Shown here: in pieces, positions 53,550 through 62,485 of the stretch
How the letters are laid out: each line of letters begins with the position of its first letter
Numbering within the stretch: the stretch's first letter is position 1
NCBI RefSeq assembly: GCF_020171465.1
Contig: NZ_JAIUZR010000004.1
Span: forward strand, 620,001 to 684,000
Direction: 5' to 3'
Source of the DNA: Lutimonas saemankumensis
GTDB lineage: Bacteria; Bacteroidota; Bacteroidia; Flavobacteriales; Flavobacteriaceae
DNA: 64,000 nt
Position numbers and translations under genes: made by a program
Notes under the pieces: model-generated
Database searches by the model: none
The model's input: the letters and a program-made list of their open reading frames with translations, nothing else
Told to the model about the DNA's origin: nothing

Positions 53550-54755
53550 ATGTCAAAATCAAAATCTGCATACGTCTCTTTTGAATCAGCTTTTTCGGAT
53601 AAAAAATTAGGTAATTCAGCTTTGTGCCTGAAATCCCGTTTTATTAAAGCGGCCACTTATGAAGGAATGGCAGATAAAGGTATTCCCAACCAGAAACTTA
53701 TAGCGCATCACCTGTCTATGGTCAAAGGCGGGGTTGGAATGACAACAGTTGCCTACGGAGCAGTTTCTTCAGATGGAAGGACTTTCAAAGATCAATTGTA
53801 CATTAATGAAGAAAGTTTGGCAGTGTTAAAAGAACTGGCTGATAAGGTGCATGATGAAGGTGGTAAGGTGTGCATGCAATTGACTCATTGCGGTTATTTC
53901 TCAAAAGACAATAGTTCGAAAAACCTTCTGGCCCCCAGCAAAATTTTCAACGCCTATGGTTTCCTGTCCGGTTTATTTTATTCTAAGGTCATGGACGAAA
54001 ATGATCTTGAACGTGTGGCAAACAAATTTGCCTCTTCGGCGCGTAAGCTGCAAGAAATTGGATTTGATGCTGTGGAAATACATCTGGGCCATGGCTATTT
54101 GCTGAGTCAATTCTTAAGTCCGCTGACTAATAAAAGAAAGGATAAGTACGGTGGATCAATAAGTAACAGGAGTCGATATCCATTGTACGTTGTCGATAGG
54201 GTGATCAGATCTGTCGGACCTGATTTTCCGGTACTTGTAAAATTGAATCTTGACGATGGTATCAAAGGAGGTTTTTCTCTGGAGGACTGTATTTATGTTT
54301 CCAAGAAACTTGAAAAAATAGGCTGTTCTGCAATTGTATTAAGTGGAGGTTTTACGAGTAAATCTGCATTTTATTTATTGAGAGGCCGTGTACCCTTGAA
54401 AAAAATGATCAAAAATGCTTCCTCCATTGCTGAAAAGATAACCATGGCCCTTTTTGGACCTGTACTTGTAAAAAAATTTAAATTCAAAGAGAATTTCTTT
54501 TTGGAAAAAGCCATAAAAGTGAGAAAAGAAGTTAATATGGATCTGATCTATTTAGGAGGAGTCGATTCTAAAAAAGGCATAGAAAAGATCCTCTCAAATG
54601 GCTTCAATTTTATTGCGCTGGCCAGGCCATTGATCCACGATCCGCAGTTTCTTGTTAAAATGAAACAAGGCAGAATCTATAAAAGCGGATGTAATCGCTG
54701 CAATGAGTGCATCGTGGAAATAGACAGGGGTGGTGTAAGATGTGTACTAAATTAA
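53550..54755 (+). CDS. Old-yellow-enzyme family oxidoreductase with C-terminal 4Fe-4S motif
   Basis: A 401-residue TIM-barrel flavoprotein of the NADH:flavin oxidoreductase family: KSRFIKAATYEGMADKG start, MQLTHCGYFS (FMN/substrate His), GFDAVEIHLGHGYLLSQFLSP with the active-site His residues, and RSRYPLYVVDRVI. The end has four cysteines spaced C-x2-C-x2-C-x10-C (about 383-398), like the 4Fe-4S site of 2,4-dienoyl-CoA reductase, but the protein stops there and lacks the FAD/NAD(P) domain. It therefore needs an outside electron donor or reduces activated alkenes by itself with NADH. Confidence 0.85.
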   Translation: MSKSKSAYVSFESAFSDKKLGNSALCLKSRFIKAATYEGMADKGIPNQKLIAHHLSMVKGGVGMTTVAYGAVSSDGRTFKDQLYINEESLAVLKELADKVHDEGGKVCMQLTHCGYFSKDNSSKNLLAPSKIFNAYGFLSGLFYSKVMDENDLERVANKFASSARKLQEIGFDAVEIHLGHGYLLSQFLSPLTNKRKDKYGGSISNRSRYPLYVVDRVIRSVGPDFPVLVKLNLDDGIKGGFSLEDCIYVSKKLEKIGCSAIVLSGGFTSKSAFYLLRGRVPLKKMIKNASSIAEKITMALFGPVLVKKFKFKENFFLEKAIKVRKEVNMDLIYLGGVDSKKGIEKILSNGFNFIALARPLIHDPQFLVKMKQGRIYKSGCNRCNECIVEIDRGGVRCVLN

Positions 54756-54806
54756 TTTGGAGTTCGGGGAAACAGCATACAATGAGTTTTATATAATGTA
54801 GCGCGA

Positions 54807-55319
54807 ATGATGAAAATACATTTTCAAAAAGCCAATATGACGGATCTGAAACAAATCCTGTCATTTTTTAAAACCGCAAGTAAATCGCTTGAGAAAAAAA
54901 ATGTCAGTCAATGGAGCTACTGGCAGGATCCTCCAGACGACAAAATTGAATGGGTGACTGAAGGGCTTAACAAAAATGAATTTTACTTTGCATTAAACGA
55001 ATCTGGTCATAAAATTGGTATGTTCCGACTCCTTGAGAATGATATTCTTTACTGGGATGAAAAAGGTAAAGAAAAAGGTGTGAGATATATTCATTCTTTG
55101 GTGGTCAAACCCGAATTTTCAGGGCTTGGAATAGGAAAAATAGTAATACAGGAAGTTATTGAAAGGCTTAAGACCAAAGGAATAGGAAAACTGAGACTTG
55201 ACTGCGACGCTTCCAATGAACTTCTGTGCCAATATTATACAAACCTTGGTTTTTTAAAAGTAGGCAGGAAACAAACCTCTTATTCGCTCAATAACTTATA
55301 CGAAATGTATATTAACTAA
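54807..55319 (+). CDS. GNAT-family N-acetyltransferase
   Basis: A 170-residue acetyltransferase with the GNAT core: strand 4 YIHSLVVKPEFSGLGIGKIVIQEV (about 91-112) holds the acetyl-CoA-binding Q/R-x-x-G-x-G/A pattern as SGLGIGK, followed by KLRLDCDASNELLCQYYTNLGF (about 131-152). Substrate unknown. It starts ATGATG; the first is used. Confidence 0.87.
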   Translation: MMKIHFQKANMTDLKQILSFFKTASKSLEKKNVSQWSYWQDPPDDKIEWVTEGLNKNEFYFALNESGHKIGMFRLLENDILYWDEKGKEKGVRYIHSLVVKPEFSGLGIGKIVIQEVIERLKTKGIGKLRLDCDASNELLCQYYTNLGFLKVGRKQTSYSLNNLYEMYIN

Positions 55320-55352
55320 AAGCCTGTCACTAGAAATACGTATCTTTCAGTT

Positions 55353-56363
55353 ATGAATAAAACAAAAAAAAGTTATAGCGTTGAAGAGCTTTGTGAGTTG
55401 CTCAGTGGGACATTGATCGGACATACTACTGAAGAAATCTCTGAACCCGAACAAATTGAATCTGCTGATAAGAACTCCATTACTTTTATAGGGCATAAAA
55501 AATACATTTCCCTGTGGGAAAAATCAAAAGCTTCTTCAGCAATTGTGAACAAATCCCTGGGTCTTAATGAACCGGGGCATAACAGAGCTTTTATTGAGGT
55601 TGAAAATGCGGATCTGGCAATGGCTCAATTGCTCGATCTGTTTACACCTCCTCCGGTTGAATTAAACTCGGGTATTCATTCATCAGCTGTTGTTGAAAGT
55701 ACTGCCCAACTTGGAAAAGGAGTGGTTATAGGTGCAAATGCATATATAGGTCCTGGCGTTCAGATAGGCAATAATACTCAGATTTATCCTAATGTCACGA
55801 TTCTTGATGACGTCGAGATTGGAAGCCATACCATCGTTAAATCAGGGACGGTCATTGCTGAAAGGTGCGTGATCGGTCATTATACCATCCTACAGGCTAA
55901 TGTTAGTATTGGATCTGATGGTTTTGGTTACAGGCCAAGCCCCGATGGGAAGGGAATCGTGAAAATAACACACATAGGCAATGTTGTAATTGGAAACCAG
56001 GTGGAGATAGGGTCATCAACCTGTATTGACAGAGGAAAGTTCAGTTCAACCACTATTGGGGACGCAACCAAAATTGACAATCTGGTACAAATAGGCCATA
56101 ACTGCAAGATCGGTAGAGCCTGTCTGATAGCAGGAAGCTGTGGAATATCCGGATCCGTCACCCTGGGAGACGGGGTAGTGATGGCCGGTCAAGTCGCGGT
56201 CAAAGATCATGTCACCATAGGAAATGGAGTCACTATCGGAGGCAAATCAGGCATTATCAATGATATTCCTGATGGGCAAACCATTCTCGGCTTTCCTGCC
56301 GTTGAGGCAAAAGAAACCTTAAAACAATGGGCAATAATCAGGCGACTTGCTAAAAACCGATAA
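55353..56363 (+). CDS. lpxD: UDP-3-O-acylglucosamine N-acyltransferase
   Basis: A 336-residue left-handed beta-helix acyltransferase of lipid A synthesis. The N-terminal domain (about 1-100) has the SITFIGHKKYI segment; hexapeptide repeats run from about 110 to 300; the catalytic His is in KITHIGNVVIGN, followed by GSSTCIDRG, both typical of LpxD. It stands apart from lpxA, fabZ and lpxC. Many Bacteroidota have two LpxD copies, and this could be the second. The lipoprotein gene follows after 12 bp. Confidence 0.92.
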   Translation: MNKTKKSYSVEELCELLSGTLIGHTTEEISEPEQIESADKNSITFIGHKKYISLWEKSKASSAIVNKSLGLNEPGHNRAFIEVENADLAMAQLLDLFTPPPVELNSGIHSSAVVESTAQLGKGVVIGANAYIGPGVQIGNNTQIYPNVTILDDVEIGSHTIVKSGTVIAERCVIGHYTILQANVSIGSDGFGYRPSPDGKGIVKITHIGNVVIGNQVEIGSSTCIDRGKFSSTTIGDATKIDNLVQIGHNCKIGRACLIAGSCGISGSVTLGDGVVMAGQVAVKDHVTIGNGVTIGGKSGIINDIPDGQTILGFPAVEAKETLKQWAIIRRLAKNR

Positions 56364-56375
56364 CTAACCACAACT

Positions 56376-56981
56376 ATGAAAAATATCACTTTTTTTATTT
56401 TGATTCTCATGATTTTTTCTTGTAAAAATGAAGTGAAAAAAAAGGTTCAGACTTCTGGGGAATCAATGGACTCGACTGCATTATCTGATGAAAGGGTTCA
56501 AGAGAAATCAATGTATGTTTCACAATCAACAGATGAGCAAACTGCCAATAATCTGAAAAATTTTCTTTCACTCGAATACTTAAAAGATGATCTGGAATTT
56601 CTGCAACCCATTGACAGGAAATTTCAATTTTACAAAACAGATCTCAATGACGATGGCAATGAAGAAATTTTTGTAAGGTTCATGGGGCCTTATTTTTGCG
56701 GCTCCGGAGGGTGCACCTTTCTGCTTTTGGATAAGTACGGGGAAATCATAACAAAATTTACCGTAACCCGAGCCCCCATATTTGTTGAGCCCACTAAAAC
56801 AAATGGATGGTCCATACTTCTTGTTAGAGACAGCGGGGTATTCAAAGAATTATCTTTTAAAGATGGCTCTTATCCTAATAATCCTTCTATTCTCGATAAA
56901 GCCCCCTATGACGCTCCAAGCGGACATGCTCAGGTTATGTTCGATGATGAGGGTTTTCCTTGCCAAACCTTTGAATTCTGA
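56376..56981 (+). CDS. Small lipoprotein of unknown function
   Basis: A 201-residue lipoprotein: hydrophobic N-terminus ending MIFSC (acceptor Cys16), a Ser/Asp-rich linker, and a C-terminal domain with KTDLNDDGNEEIFVRFMGPYFCG, a calcium-loop-like DxNxDGxxE segment of the VCBS/EF-hand sort, and SGGCTFLLLDKYGEI. Two nearby Cys may form a disulfide. I do not recognise the family. Possibly co-transcribed with lpxD. Confidence 0.6.
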   Translation: MKNITFFILILMIFSCKNEVKKKVQTSGESMDSTALSDERVQEKSMYVSQSTDEQTANNLKNFLSLEYLKDDLEFLQPIDRKFQFYKTDLNDDGNEEIFVRFMGPYFCGSGGCTFLLLDKYGEIITKFTVTRAPIFVEPTKTNGWSILLVRDSGVFKELSFKDGSYPNNPSILDKAPYDAPSGHAQVMFDDEGFPCQTFEF

Positions 56982-57055
56982 ATTTTGGCCGGGACTTTGA
57001 CCTAACATCTAGAGGAACTACTGAAATATATTATTGGAGGCCCCAGTATTTTTAA

Positions 57056-58057
57056 ATGGAATCGAAATCAAACAAGAACATACTCGTTAAAAAAACCGTT
57101 GCTGTAACGGGTGCAACTGGTCATTTGGGAATAAATCTTATAAAACACCTCATTGGCCGGAATTTCAAGGTGAGAGCGCTTATTAGAAAAGATGATCCTC
57201 CCTGGTTTCATTCTGAACTGGACTGGATTGAGGGAAACTTATTGAATAAAGACAGTCTTTTGAATTTCATTAAAGACTCAAATTATTTAGTACATTGTGC
57301 AAGCGCCATATCTGTTGGAGAAGGAAATCAGGATTTGATCTACCGTGTAAATGTTGAAGGTACAAGAAATCTTTTAAGTTGTTGTTTGAACTTGAATCTA
57401 AGGTTCGCTTACATCAGTTCTTCTACCGCAACTGAGGATGTAATGGGAAATGATGTTTTCGATGAAAACCGGCCTTATAGAAAAAACAAGTCCTTTTATT
57501 ATGCCTGGACCAAGGCCAGGGCTGAAGAACTGGTGCTCGATTATGTGAATCAAAAGAACCTGGATGCTTTCATTCTCAGGCCCACTGCCATTCTTGGGCC
57601 TGAAGACCCCAAAATTTCAAGGTTTGGCCGAACAATACTCGATATGCATAAGGGTGAACTCCCTTTCATCACCGATGGTGGTTATAATATGGTTGATGTC
57701 CGGGATCTTTGCAAAACAATTGAGAACAGTTTGTCCAAAGCAGCAAAAGGCTCCGTTTATTTGACCGGCGGTCAATATGTAACTCTTAAGGAATTGGCGA
57801 AAATGGCCAATCCTTCGAAAACACCTACTGTTCTTTCCGTAAAACTTCTATTAGCATTATTGCCTTTTATCAATTTTTACAATAAATTGTTTCCTCTAAG
57901 ATGGCCCGTTAACAGGGAAAGTCTTATTACGCTTCAAACTGCTCCAAAGAATATGAACTGTAACAAAGCTAAAAGAGAATTAGGGCATTCGAACAGGCCG
58001 GTTAACGAAAGCGTTCGGGCCCTTATTGCCTGGTTTAATGAAAACAATATCAAATGA
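57056..58057 (+). CDS. 3-beta-HSD-like extended short-chain dehydrogenase
   Basis: A 333-residue extended SDR. Cofactor motif TGATGHLG (18-25), active-site Ser in YISSSTATED (about 122), catalytic Y149 and K153 in YYAWTK. It resembles the 3-beta-hydroxysteroid dehydrogenase / dihydroflavonol reductase group, including the FYNKLFPLRWPVNRESL hydrophobic segment near the end. Substrate is unknown. It overlaps the next gene by 4 bp (ATGA), a steroid-5-alpha-reductase-like protein, so the two work together and probably on one substrate. Confidence 0.8.
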   Translation: MESKSNKNILVKKTVAVTGATGHLGINLIKHLIGRNFKVRALIRKDDPPWFHSELDWIEGNLLNKDSLLNFIKDSNYLVHCASAISVGEGNQDLIYRVNVEGTRNLLSCCLNLNLRFAYISSSTATEDVMGNDVFDENRPYRKNKSFYYAWTKARAEELVLDYVNQKNLDAFILRPTAILGPEDPKISRFGRTILDMHKGELPFITDGGYNMVDVRDLCKTIENSLSKAAKGSVYLTGGQYVTLKELAKMANPSKTPTVLSVKLLLALLPFINFYNKLFPLRWPVNRESLITLQTAPKNMNCNKAKRELGHSNRPVNESVRALIAWFNENNIK

Positions 58058-58803
58058 CTCCTGCAACCCTTTATACGATTTGCTGGATTTGGATGGCTGT
58101 GGGAATCGCTACTTTCCTCCTTTTACAGTTCGTAACAGCTCCTTATGGCCGACATGCAAAATCGGGATGGGGGCCTCAAATTTCCAATAAGGCGGGATGG
58201 ATTATTATGGAAGCTCCTTCTTTCCTGGTCATTCTATACTTCTTTCTGACTTCAGATCAAAGTACTTTCGCCTCCATGCTCTCCATCCTTTGGTTACTGC
58301 ATTATTTTAACAGGACCTTTATCTTTCCCTTCAGAATCAGAACAAAGGGTAAACAGATGCCGGTTATAATTGTTGCCTCAGCTATTTTTTTTAACCTGAT
58401 CAATGCCGGGTTAAACGGCTATTTCCTTGCCCATTTTGAAAGCTATTCAAACAGTTCCTTCACAGAATGGACATTCTTTTTGGGGATCTTGCTTTTCCTG
58501 GGAGGATTTATAATCAATCAGATCAGTGATCATAAATTGATCCATCTGCGAAAGCCCAGTGAAACAGGCTATAAAATTCCTAAAGGATTTCTCTTTAAAT
58601 ATATTTCCTGCCCCAATCTTTTTGGTGAACTTATTCAATGGAGCGGGTTTGCAATGATGGCATGGAATCTTCCCGCCTTGACTTTTCTGGTCTGGACATG
58701 TGCCAACCTCATCCCCAGAGCCACTAAACATCACAGCTGGTATAAGTCTCATTTTTCTGAATACCCAACAAATAGAAAGGCTTTGATCCCCTGGTTATTT
58801 TAA
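58054..58803 (+). CDS. Steroid 5-alpha-reductase-like membrane protein
   Basis: A 249-residue protein with about six to seven membrane helices. The C-terminal half carries the SRD5A family signature: NLFGELIQWSGF (about 188-199, with the conserved Glu), and NLIPRATKHHSWY ... EYPTNRKALIPWLF at the end, matching the family's N-L-x-PRA-x-x-HH-x-WY and YP-x-x-RKALIP pattern. Relatives reduce the 4,5 double bond of 3-oxo-4-ene steroids with NADPH, or act on very long enoyl-CoA or isoprenoid chains. True substrate unknown. Confidence 0.85.
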   Translation: MTPATLYTICWIWMAVGIATFLLLQFVTAPYGRHAKSGWGPQISNKAGWIIMEAPSFLVILYFFLTSDQSTFASMLSILWLLHYFNRTFIFPFRIRTKGKQMPVIIVASAIFFNLINAGLNGYFLAHFESYSNSSFTEWTFFLGILLFLGGFIINQISDHKLIHLRKPSETGYKIPKGFLFKYISCPNLFGELIQWSGFAMMAWNLPALTFLVWTCANLIPRATKHHSWYKSHFSEYPTNRKALIPWLF

Positions 58804-58833
58804 CAATAAGTAGCATAAAATGAGTCCATTAAA

Positions 58834-58855
58834 CCATAATTTGAGCAAATTATGG
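58834..58855. repeat. 9-bp inverted repeat upstream of the flavin oxidase gene
   Basis: CCATAATTT (58834-58842), loop GAGC, AAATTATGG (58847-58855), perfect. It lies 31 bp after the 5-alpha-reductase-like stop and about 80 bp before the BBE-type gene. No T run follows, so it is either a weak terminator or a protein-binding site. Confidence 0.7.
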
Positions 58856-58934
58856 CATTATTATCTATTTATAAATAGTAACTTTATAAGATTATAACTA
58901 TCAAAACACCAAAACTAATTTAACTATCAAACCT

Positions 58935-60299
58935 ATGGAATCTAATTTTGAATTATTTAAGAGCAGTATTCGAGGAGAGGTAATTCTCCCTCAGGATAAC
59001 GGTTATGAAGAGTCTCGCAAAGTGTACAACGCGATGATTGACAAACGACCCGGAATGATCGTAAAATGTGTGGACGTTGCAGATGTCATTTCCTGTGTGA
59101 ACTATGGAAGAGAGAATAACCTGCTGATCGCTGTTCGAGGTGGTGGCCATAACGGCGGCGGACTCGGAATTTGTGATGACGGTATGGTGATCGACCTGTC
59201 AGGAATAAAGTTCGTTCGTGTCGACACGAAGAATAATACAGTTCGTGTAGGAGGAGGAAACGTTTGGGGAGAAGTAGATCATGCTACTCATCCTTTTGGA
59301 CTTGCGGTTCCGGCCGGAATAATCTCGACAACAGGTGTAGGAGGACTTACCCTTGGTGGAGGAGTAGGACATCTCTCAAGAAAATTTGGACTCACAATAG
59401 ACAACGTGCTGGAAGCTGATATGGTTCTTGCAGACGGAACTTTTGTCACGGTCAATGAATCTCAGCATTCTGATCTTTTCTGGGCAATCAGAGGTGGAGG
59501 CGGTAATTTTGGTATTGTTACCTCTTTTAAATTTCAGGCTCACCCGGTTAAAACTGTCATTGGAGGGCCAACCCTGTGGCCCATAGAACAGACTGAAGAA
59601 ATCATGGAGTGGTATCATGACTTTATTCATGATATTCCTGAAGAATTAAATGGTTTCATTGCAACAATGATAATACCAGGACCTCCGTTTCCTGAAGAAT
59701 TACACCTAAAACAATTCTGTGGAATCGTGTGGTGTTATGTTGGGGACCCCAATAAATTTGAGGAGCTCTTTCAACCTGTGGTAGACAAGAACCCGATATT
59801 CAACCATGTGGGTGAAATGCCATATCCATCTGTTCAAACCTTGTTTGATGGCCTAATGCCATCTGGAATGCAGTGGTATTGGAGAGCTGACTTCTTTAAT
59901 GACCTGAGGGCCGAAGCCCGGGCAGAGCACAAAAAGTTTGGTTCATGTATTCCTACCCCGTTGTCACAAATGCATTTGTATCCAATAAGTGGAGCTGCCA
60001 GCCGGCCTGGACCAACCGATACACCCTGGGCATACCGACATGCAAAATATGCGGGTGTTTTTGTAGGTGTTGACCCTGATCCTGCCAAAGCAGAGGAGCT
60101 GACAACTTGGGCAAAGAGTTACCAGGAAGCCTTACATCCCTATTCTTCGGGAGGGGCATATACAAACTTTATGATGGATGAAGGACATGATCGTGTTAAG
60201 GACAGTTATGGCCAAAACTATGATCGTTTGGTCGAGATCAAAGGTAAGTACGATCCCAACAACTTGTTTAGGGTAAATCAGAATATCAAACCGAAATAA
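58935..60299 (+). CDS. FAD-linked oxidase, berberine-bridge-enzyme type
   Basis: A 454-residue flavoenzyme: FAD-binding domain with AVRGGGHNGGG (66-76), where H72 is the family's 8-alpha covalent attachment site, and GVGGLTLGGGVGHLSRKFGLTID. The second attachment Cys found in bicovalent members is absent (the place reads IISTTG, about 129-134), so FAD is probably held by one bond. The C-terminal BBE motif YGQNYDRLVEIKGKYDPNNLFRVNQNI is intact. Members oxidise alcohols, sugars or alkaloid-like compounds with O2. No signal peptide is seen. Confidence 0.85.
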   Translation: MESNFELFKSSIRGEVILPQDNGYEESRKVYNAMIDKRPGMIVKCVDVADVISCVNYGRENNLLIAVRGGGHNGGGLGICDDGMVIDLSGIKFVRVDTKNNTVRVGGGNVWGEVDHATHPFGLAVPAGIISTTGVGGLTLGGGVGHLSRKFGLTIDNVLEADMVLADGTFVTVNESQHSDLFWAIRGGGGNFGIVTSFKFQAHPVKTVIGGPTLWPIEQTEEIMEWYHDFIHDIPEELNGFIATMIIPGPPFPEELHLKQFCGIVWCYVGDPNKFEELFQPVVDKNPIFNHVGEMPYPSVQTLFDGLMPSGMQWYWRADFFNDLRAEARAEHKKFGSCIPTPLSQMHLYPISGAASRPGPTDTPWAYRHAKYAGVFVGVDPDPAKAEELTTWAKSYQEALHPYSSGGAYTNFMMDEGHDRVKDSYGQNYDRLVEIKGKYDPNNLFRVNQNIKPK

Positions 60300-60400
60300 T
60301 AATCAAGTGTTTTGATTCGTAAGATTCATGCTATTTTGGTATTTTGAAAGATAGGATATAGCTCAAAAACCCATTACATTTGACATAGATTAATTCTTGT

Positions 60401-61813
60401 ATGATGAAACAAATTTTGACTCTGTTAATTGTAATGGGTTTTCTCTTACTCCATTCCTGTAATTTGGACCAAAAAAAGAATTCAAACCAAAAGGACGAGG
60501 TACTTCCTGGGGCTGATCAGATGTCTGAATCGAAATACCACCCAAAACCCGGTGACATTATTCTTTCAAGGGAAGACTATAAAAACCAGCTCTATGGTTT
60601 TTGGTTGGGCCAGTGCATTGCCAACTGGACAGGTTTGATCACTGAAATGGATAAGATCGGTAGTATAGGTGAATTAAAAACTGGAGATTTTTACACACGA
60701 GAAGATTGGGGACAACCGGACCAGCCAAGTATTTGGGGAGAAGGGGTTCCAAGTGCCCTATCGCCAACCATCGATTTTATTCTCATTGGCCAGGACAGTG
60801 TTTGGGGAGCGGATGATGATACAGATATTGAGTATATCTATCAGCACCTGATTTATACAAATAAAGCTCCCATTTTAAGTCCTGAACAAATAAGGGAAGG
60901 CTGGCTAAAGCACATAAAAGCTGAAGAAGAAAACTTTCTTTGGGTTTCGAATCAAACGGCTTTCGATCTGATGCGAGAAGGGGTTTTACCTCCTAAAACA
61001 AGTTCTCCCGAAAAAAATGAGAACTACATGATGATCGATGCCCAGTTGACTACTGAAATATTCGGGCTGTTTGCCCCTGCGCGTCCTGATGTTGCATTAA
61101 AAATGTCAGAGCTTCCGATAAGAGTAACAGCACGTGAAGATGCTGCCTGGATTTCCGAATTTTATGTGATTATGTACTCACTGGCTTCGGCAGTCAATAC
61201 AGAGGATCATATAAAGGATCAAATCCATTGGATGGCAGAAGAGGCGAGGAAAAGACTTCCGGAAAATTCTTATTCAGCAAAAATGTTTGATTTTGTGAAG
61301 GCAAAATATCAAGAGGGAGCCACATGGGAAGAGGCCAGGGACGCAGTATATCAAAGGTACCAGGTGGAAGGAAAAGACGGATATGACCTAACTTCAAAAA
61401 ATTTATATTGCAACGGATGTTTTGCAGCTGGAATTAACTTTGCGGCAAGTATTGTTAGTCTTCTTTACGGGGAAGGTGATCTTGTCGAAACGATTAAAAT
61501 AGGAGCATTATGCGGATGGGATTCGGATAACCCAACAGCCACCTGGGGTGGTCTCCTGGGCTTTATGATAGGAAAAGAGGGTGTTGAAAAGGCTTTTGGC
61601 CAAAAGTTTTCCAACAAGTTTAACATCCATAGAACGAGACAAAATTTCCCTGATAATGGCCTCGATACTTTTGAAAATATGTCTGAAAAAGGAGCAGCTA
61701 TAGCAGATGTGGTGGTAATTGAATTAATGCAGGGAGGCATCGATCTTGATAAAAACGTGTGGTACATCCCGATTACACCTGATGAACCGATCATAAAACC
61801 AGCGAACAACTAA
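60401..61813 (+). CDS. Lipoprotein ADP-ribosylglycohydrolase-family protein
   Basis: A 470-residue protein with a lipoprotein signal (LLLHSC, acceptor Cys20). The body is the ADP-ribosylglycohydrolase fold: FWLGQCIANWTG (about 67-78), acidic metal motif ADDDTDIEY (D138-D142) and the second acidic cluster CGWDSDNPTATWGG with D374 and D376. These two clusters hold the dinuclear Mg2+ of DraG/ARH enzymes. The lipid anchor puts it in the periplasm or on the surface, where ADP-ribosyl proteins are not expected, so the substrate may be another N- or O-glycoside. Confidence 0.85.
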   Translation: MMKQILTLLIVMGFLLLHSCNLDQKKNSNQKDEVLPGADQMSESKYHPKPGDIILSREDYKNQLYGFWLGQCIANWTGLITEMDKIGSIGELKTGDFYTREDWGQPDQPSIWGEGVPSALSPTIDFILIGQDSVWGADDDTDIEYIYQHLIYTNKAPILSPEQIREGWLKHIKAEEENFLWVSNQTAFDLMREGVLPPKTSSPEKNENYMMIDAQLTTEIFGLFAPARPDVALKMSELPIRVTAREDAAWISEFYVIMYSLASAVNTEDHIKDQIHWMAEEARKRLPENSYSAKMFDFVKAKYQEGATWEEARDAVYQRYQVEGKDGYDLTSKNLYCNGCFAAGINFAASIVSLLYGEGDLVETIKIGALCGWDSDNPTATWGGLLGFMIGKEGVEKAFGQKFSNKFNIHRTRQNFPDNGLDTFENMSEKGAAIADVVVIELMQGGIDLDKNVWYIPITPDEPIIKPANN

Positions 61814-61850
61814 GCTAACACTATCATTTTAACTTTCAAAAACATAAGGT

Positions 61851-62453
61851 ATGAAAATCCTGATTATCGGAGGAAGAGGAACCATCGGAAGGAGACTTGT
61901 TGAGCATTTCGAGGAAAAACATGAAGTGCTTGTAGCCGGAAGAAATAATGGTGATTTTTTAATTGATCTGACCGACTCAGAATCGATAAGAGAGGTTCTC
62001 GAATCCATTCCGTCTCTGGATTCCATAATTTGTGTTGCAGGAGAGGCAAAATGGGACGATTTCAAAGATCTGTCAGAAGAGGACTTCTATATTGGAATAA
62101 AAAGTAAATTGATGGGGCAGGTTAACCTGGTTCGAATTGCTCAGCACTATTTACGGTCAAAAGGTTCAATAACACTTACAACAGGGATTCTGGCCGATGA
62201 CCCGGTGATCAAAACCACAAGTGCTGCCATGGTAAATGGAGCCCTTCATAGTTTTGTAAAAGCTGTTGTTCTTGAAATCGAAAACGAACTCAGGATTAAT
62301 GTCGTTGCTTCTGGAGTGGTCCAGGATGCCTATGAAAAATATAAAGATTTCTTTCCGGGCCATAACCCGGTTCCTATGTATAAAGTTGTTAATGCTTATG
62401 TAAGGAGCCTTGAAGGGAAAGGGAATGGAGAAATTATTCGCGTTTATGAATAA
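61851..62453 (+). CDS. Atypical short-chain dehydrogenase lacking the YxxxK motif
   Basis: A 200-residue Rossmann protein: GGRGTIGRRL (7-16) binds the nucleotide, VAGRN (33-37) and ICVAGEA (60-66) follow the SDR order, and TTGILADDP is the Ser-loop equivalent. The usual YxxxK stretch is replaced (TSAAMVNGALHSFVKA, about 124-139), with no Tyr-x3-Lys. Such atypical SDRs are common and may be reductases with another mechanism or non-enzymatic NAD(P) sensors. Length is shorter than standard by about 50 residues. Confidence 0.75.
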   Translation: MKILIIGGRGTIGRRLVEHFEEKHEVLVAGRNNGDFLIDLTDSESIREVLESIPSLDSIICVAGEAKWDDFKDLSEEDFYIGIKSKLMGQVNLVRIAQHYLRSKGSITLTTGILADDPVIKTTSAAMVNGALHSFVKAVVLEIENELRINVVASGVVQDAYEKYKDFFPGHNPVPMYKVVNAYVRSLEGKGNGEIIRVYE

Positions 62454-62485
62454 TTTTTATTCCTAAATTTAAAGGTTGAGATGCC

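Noticed and set aside
60375-60382. TACATTTG -7-like box before the ADP-ribosylglycohydrolase gene
   Set aside because: The nearest TTTG is 28 bp upstream, outside the usual 17-23 bp, so I did not list it as a promoter.
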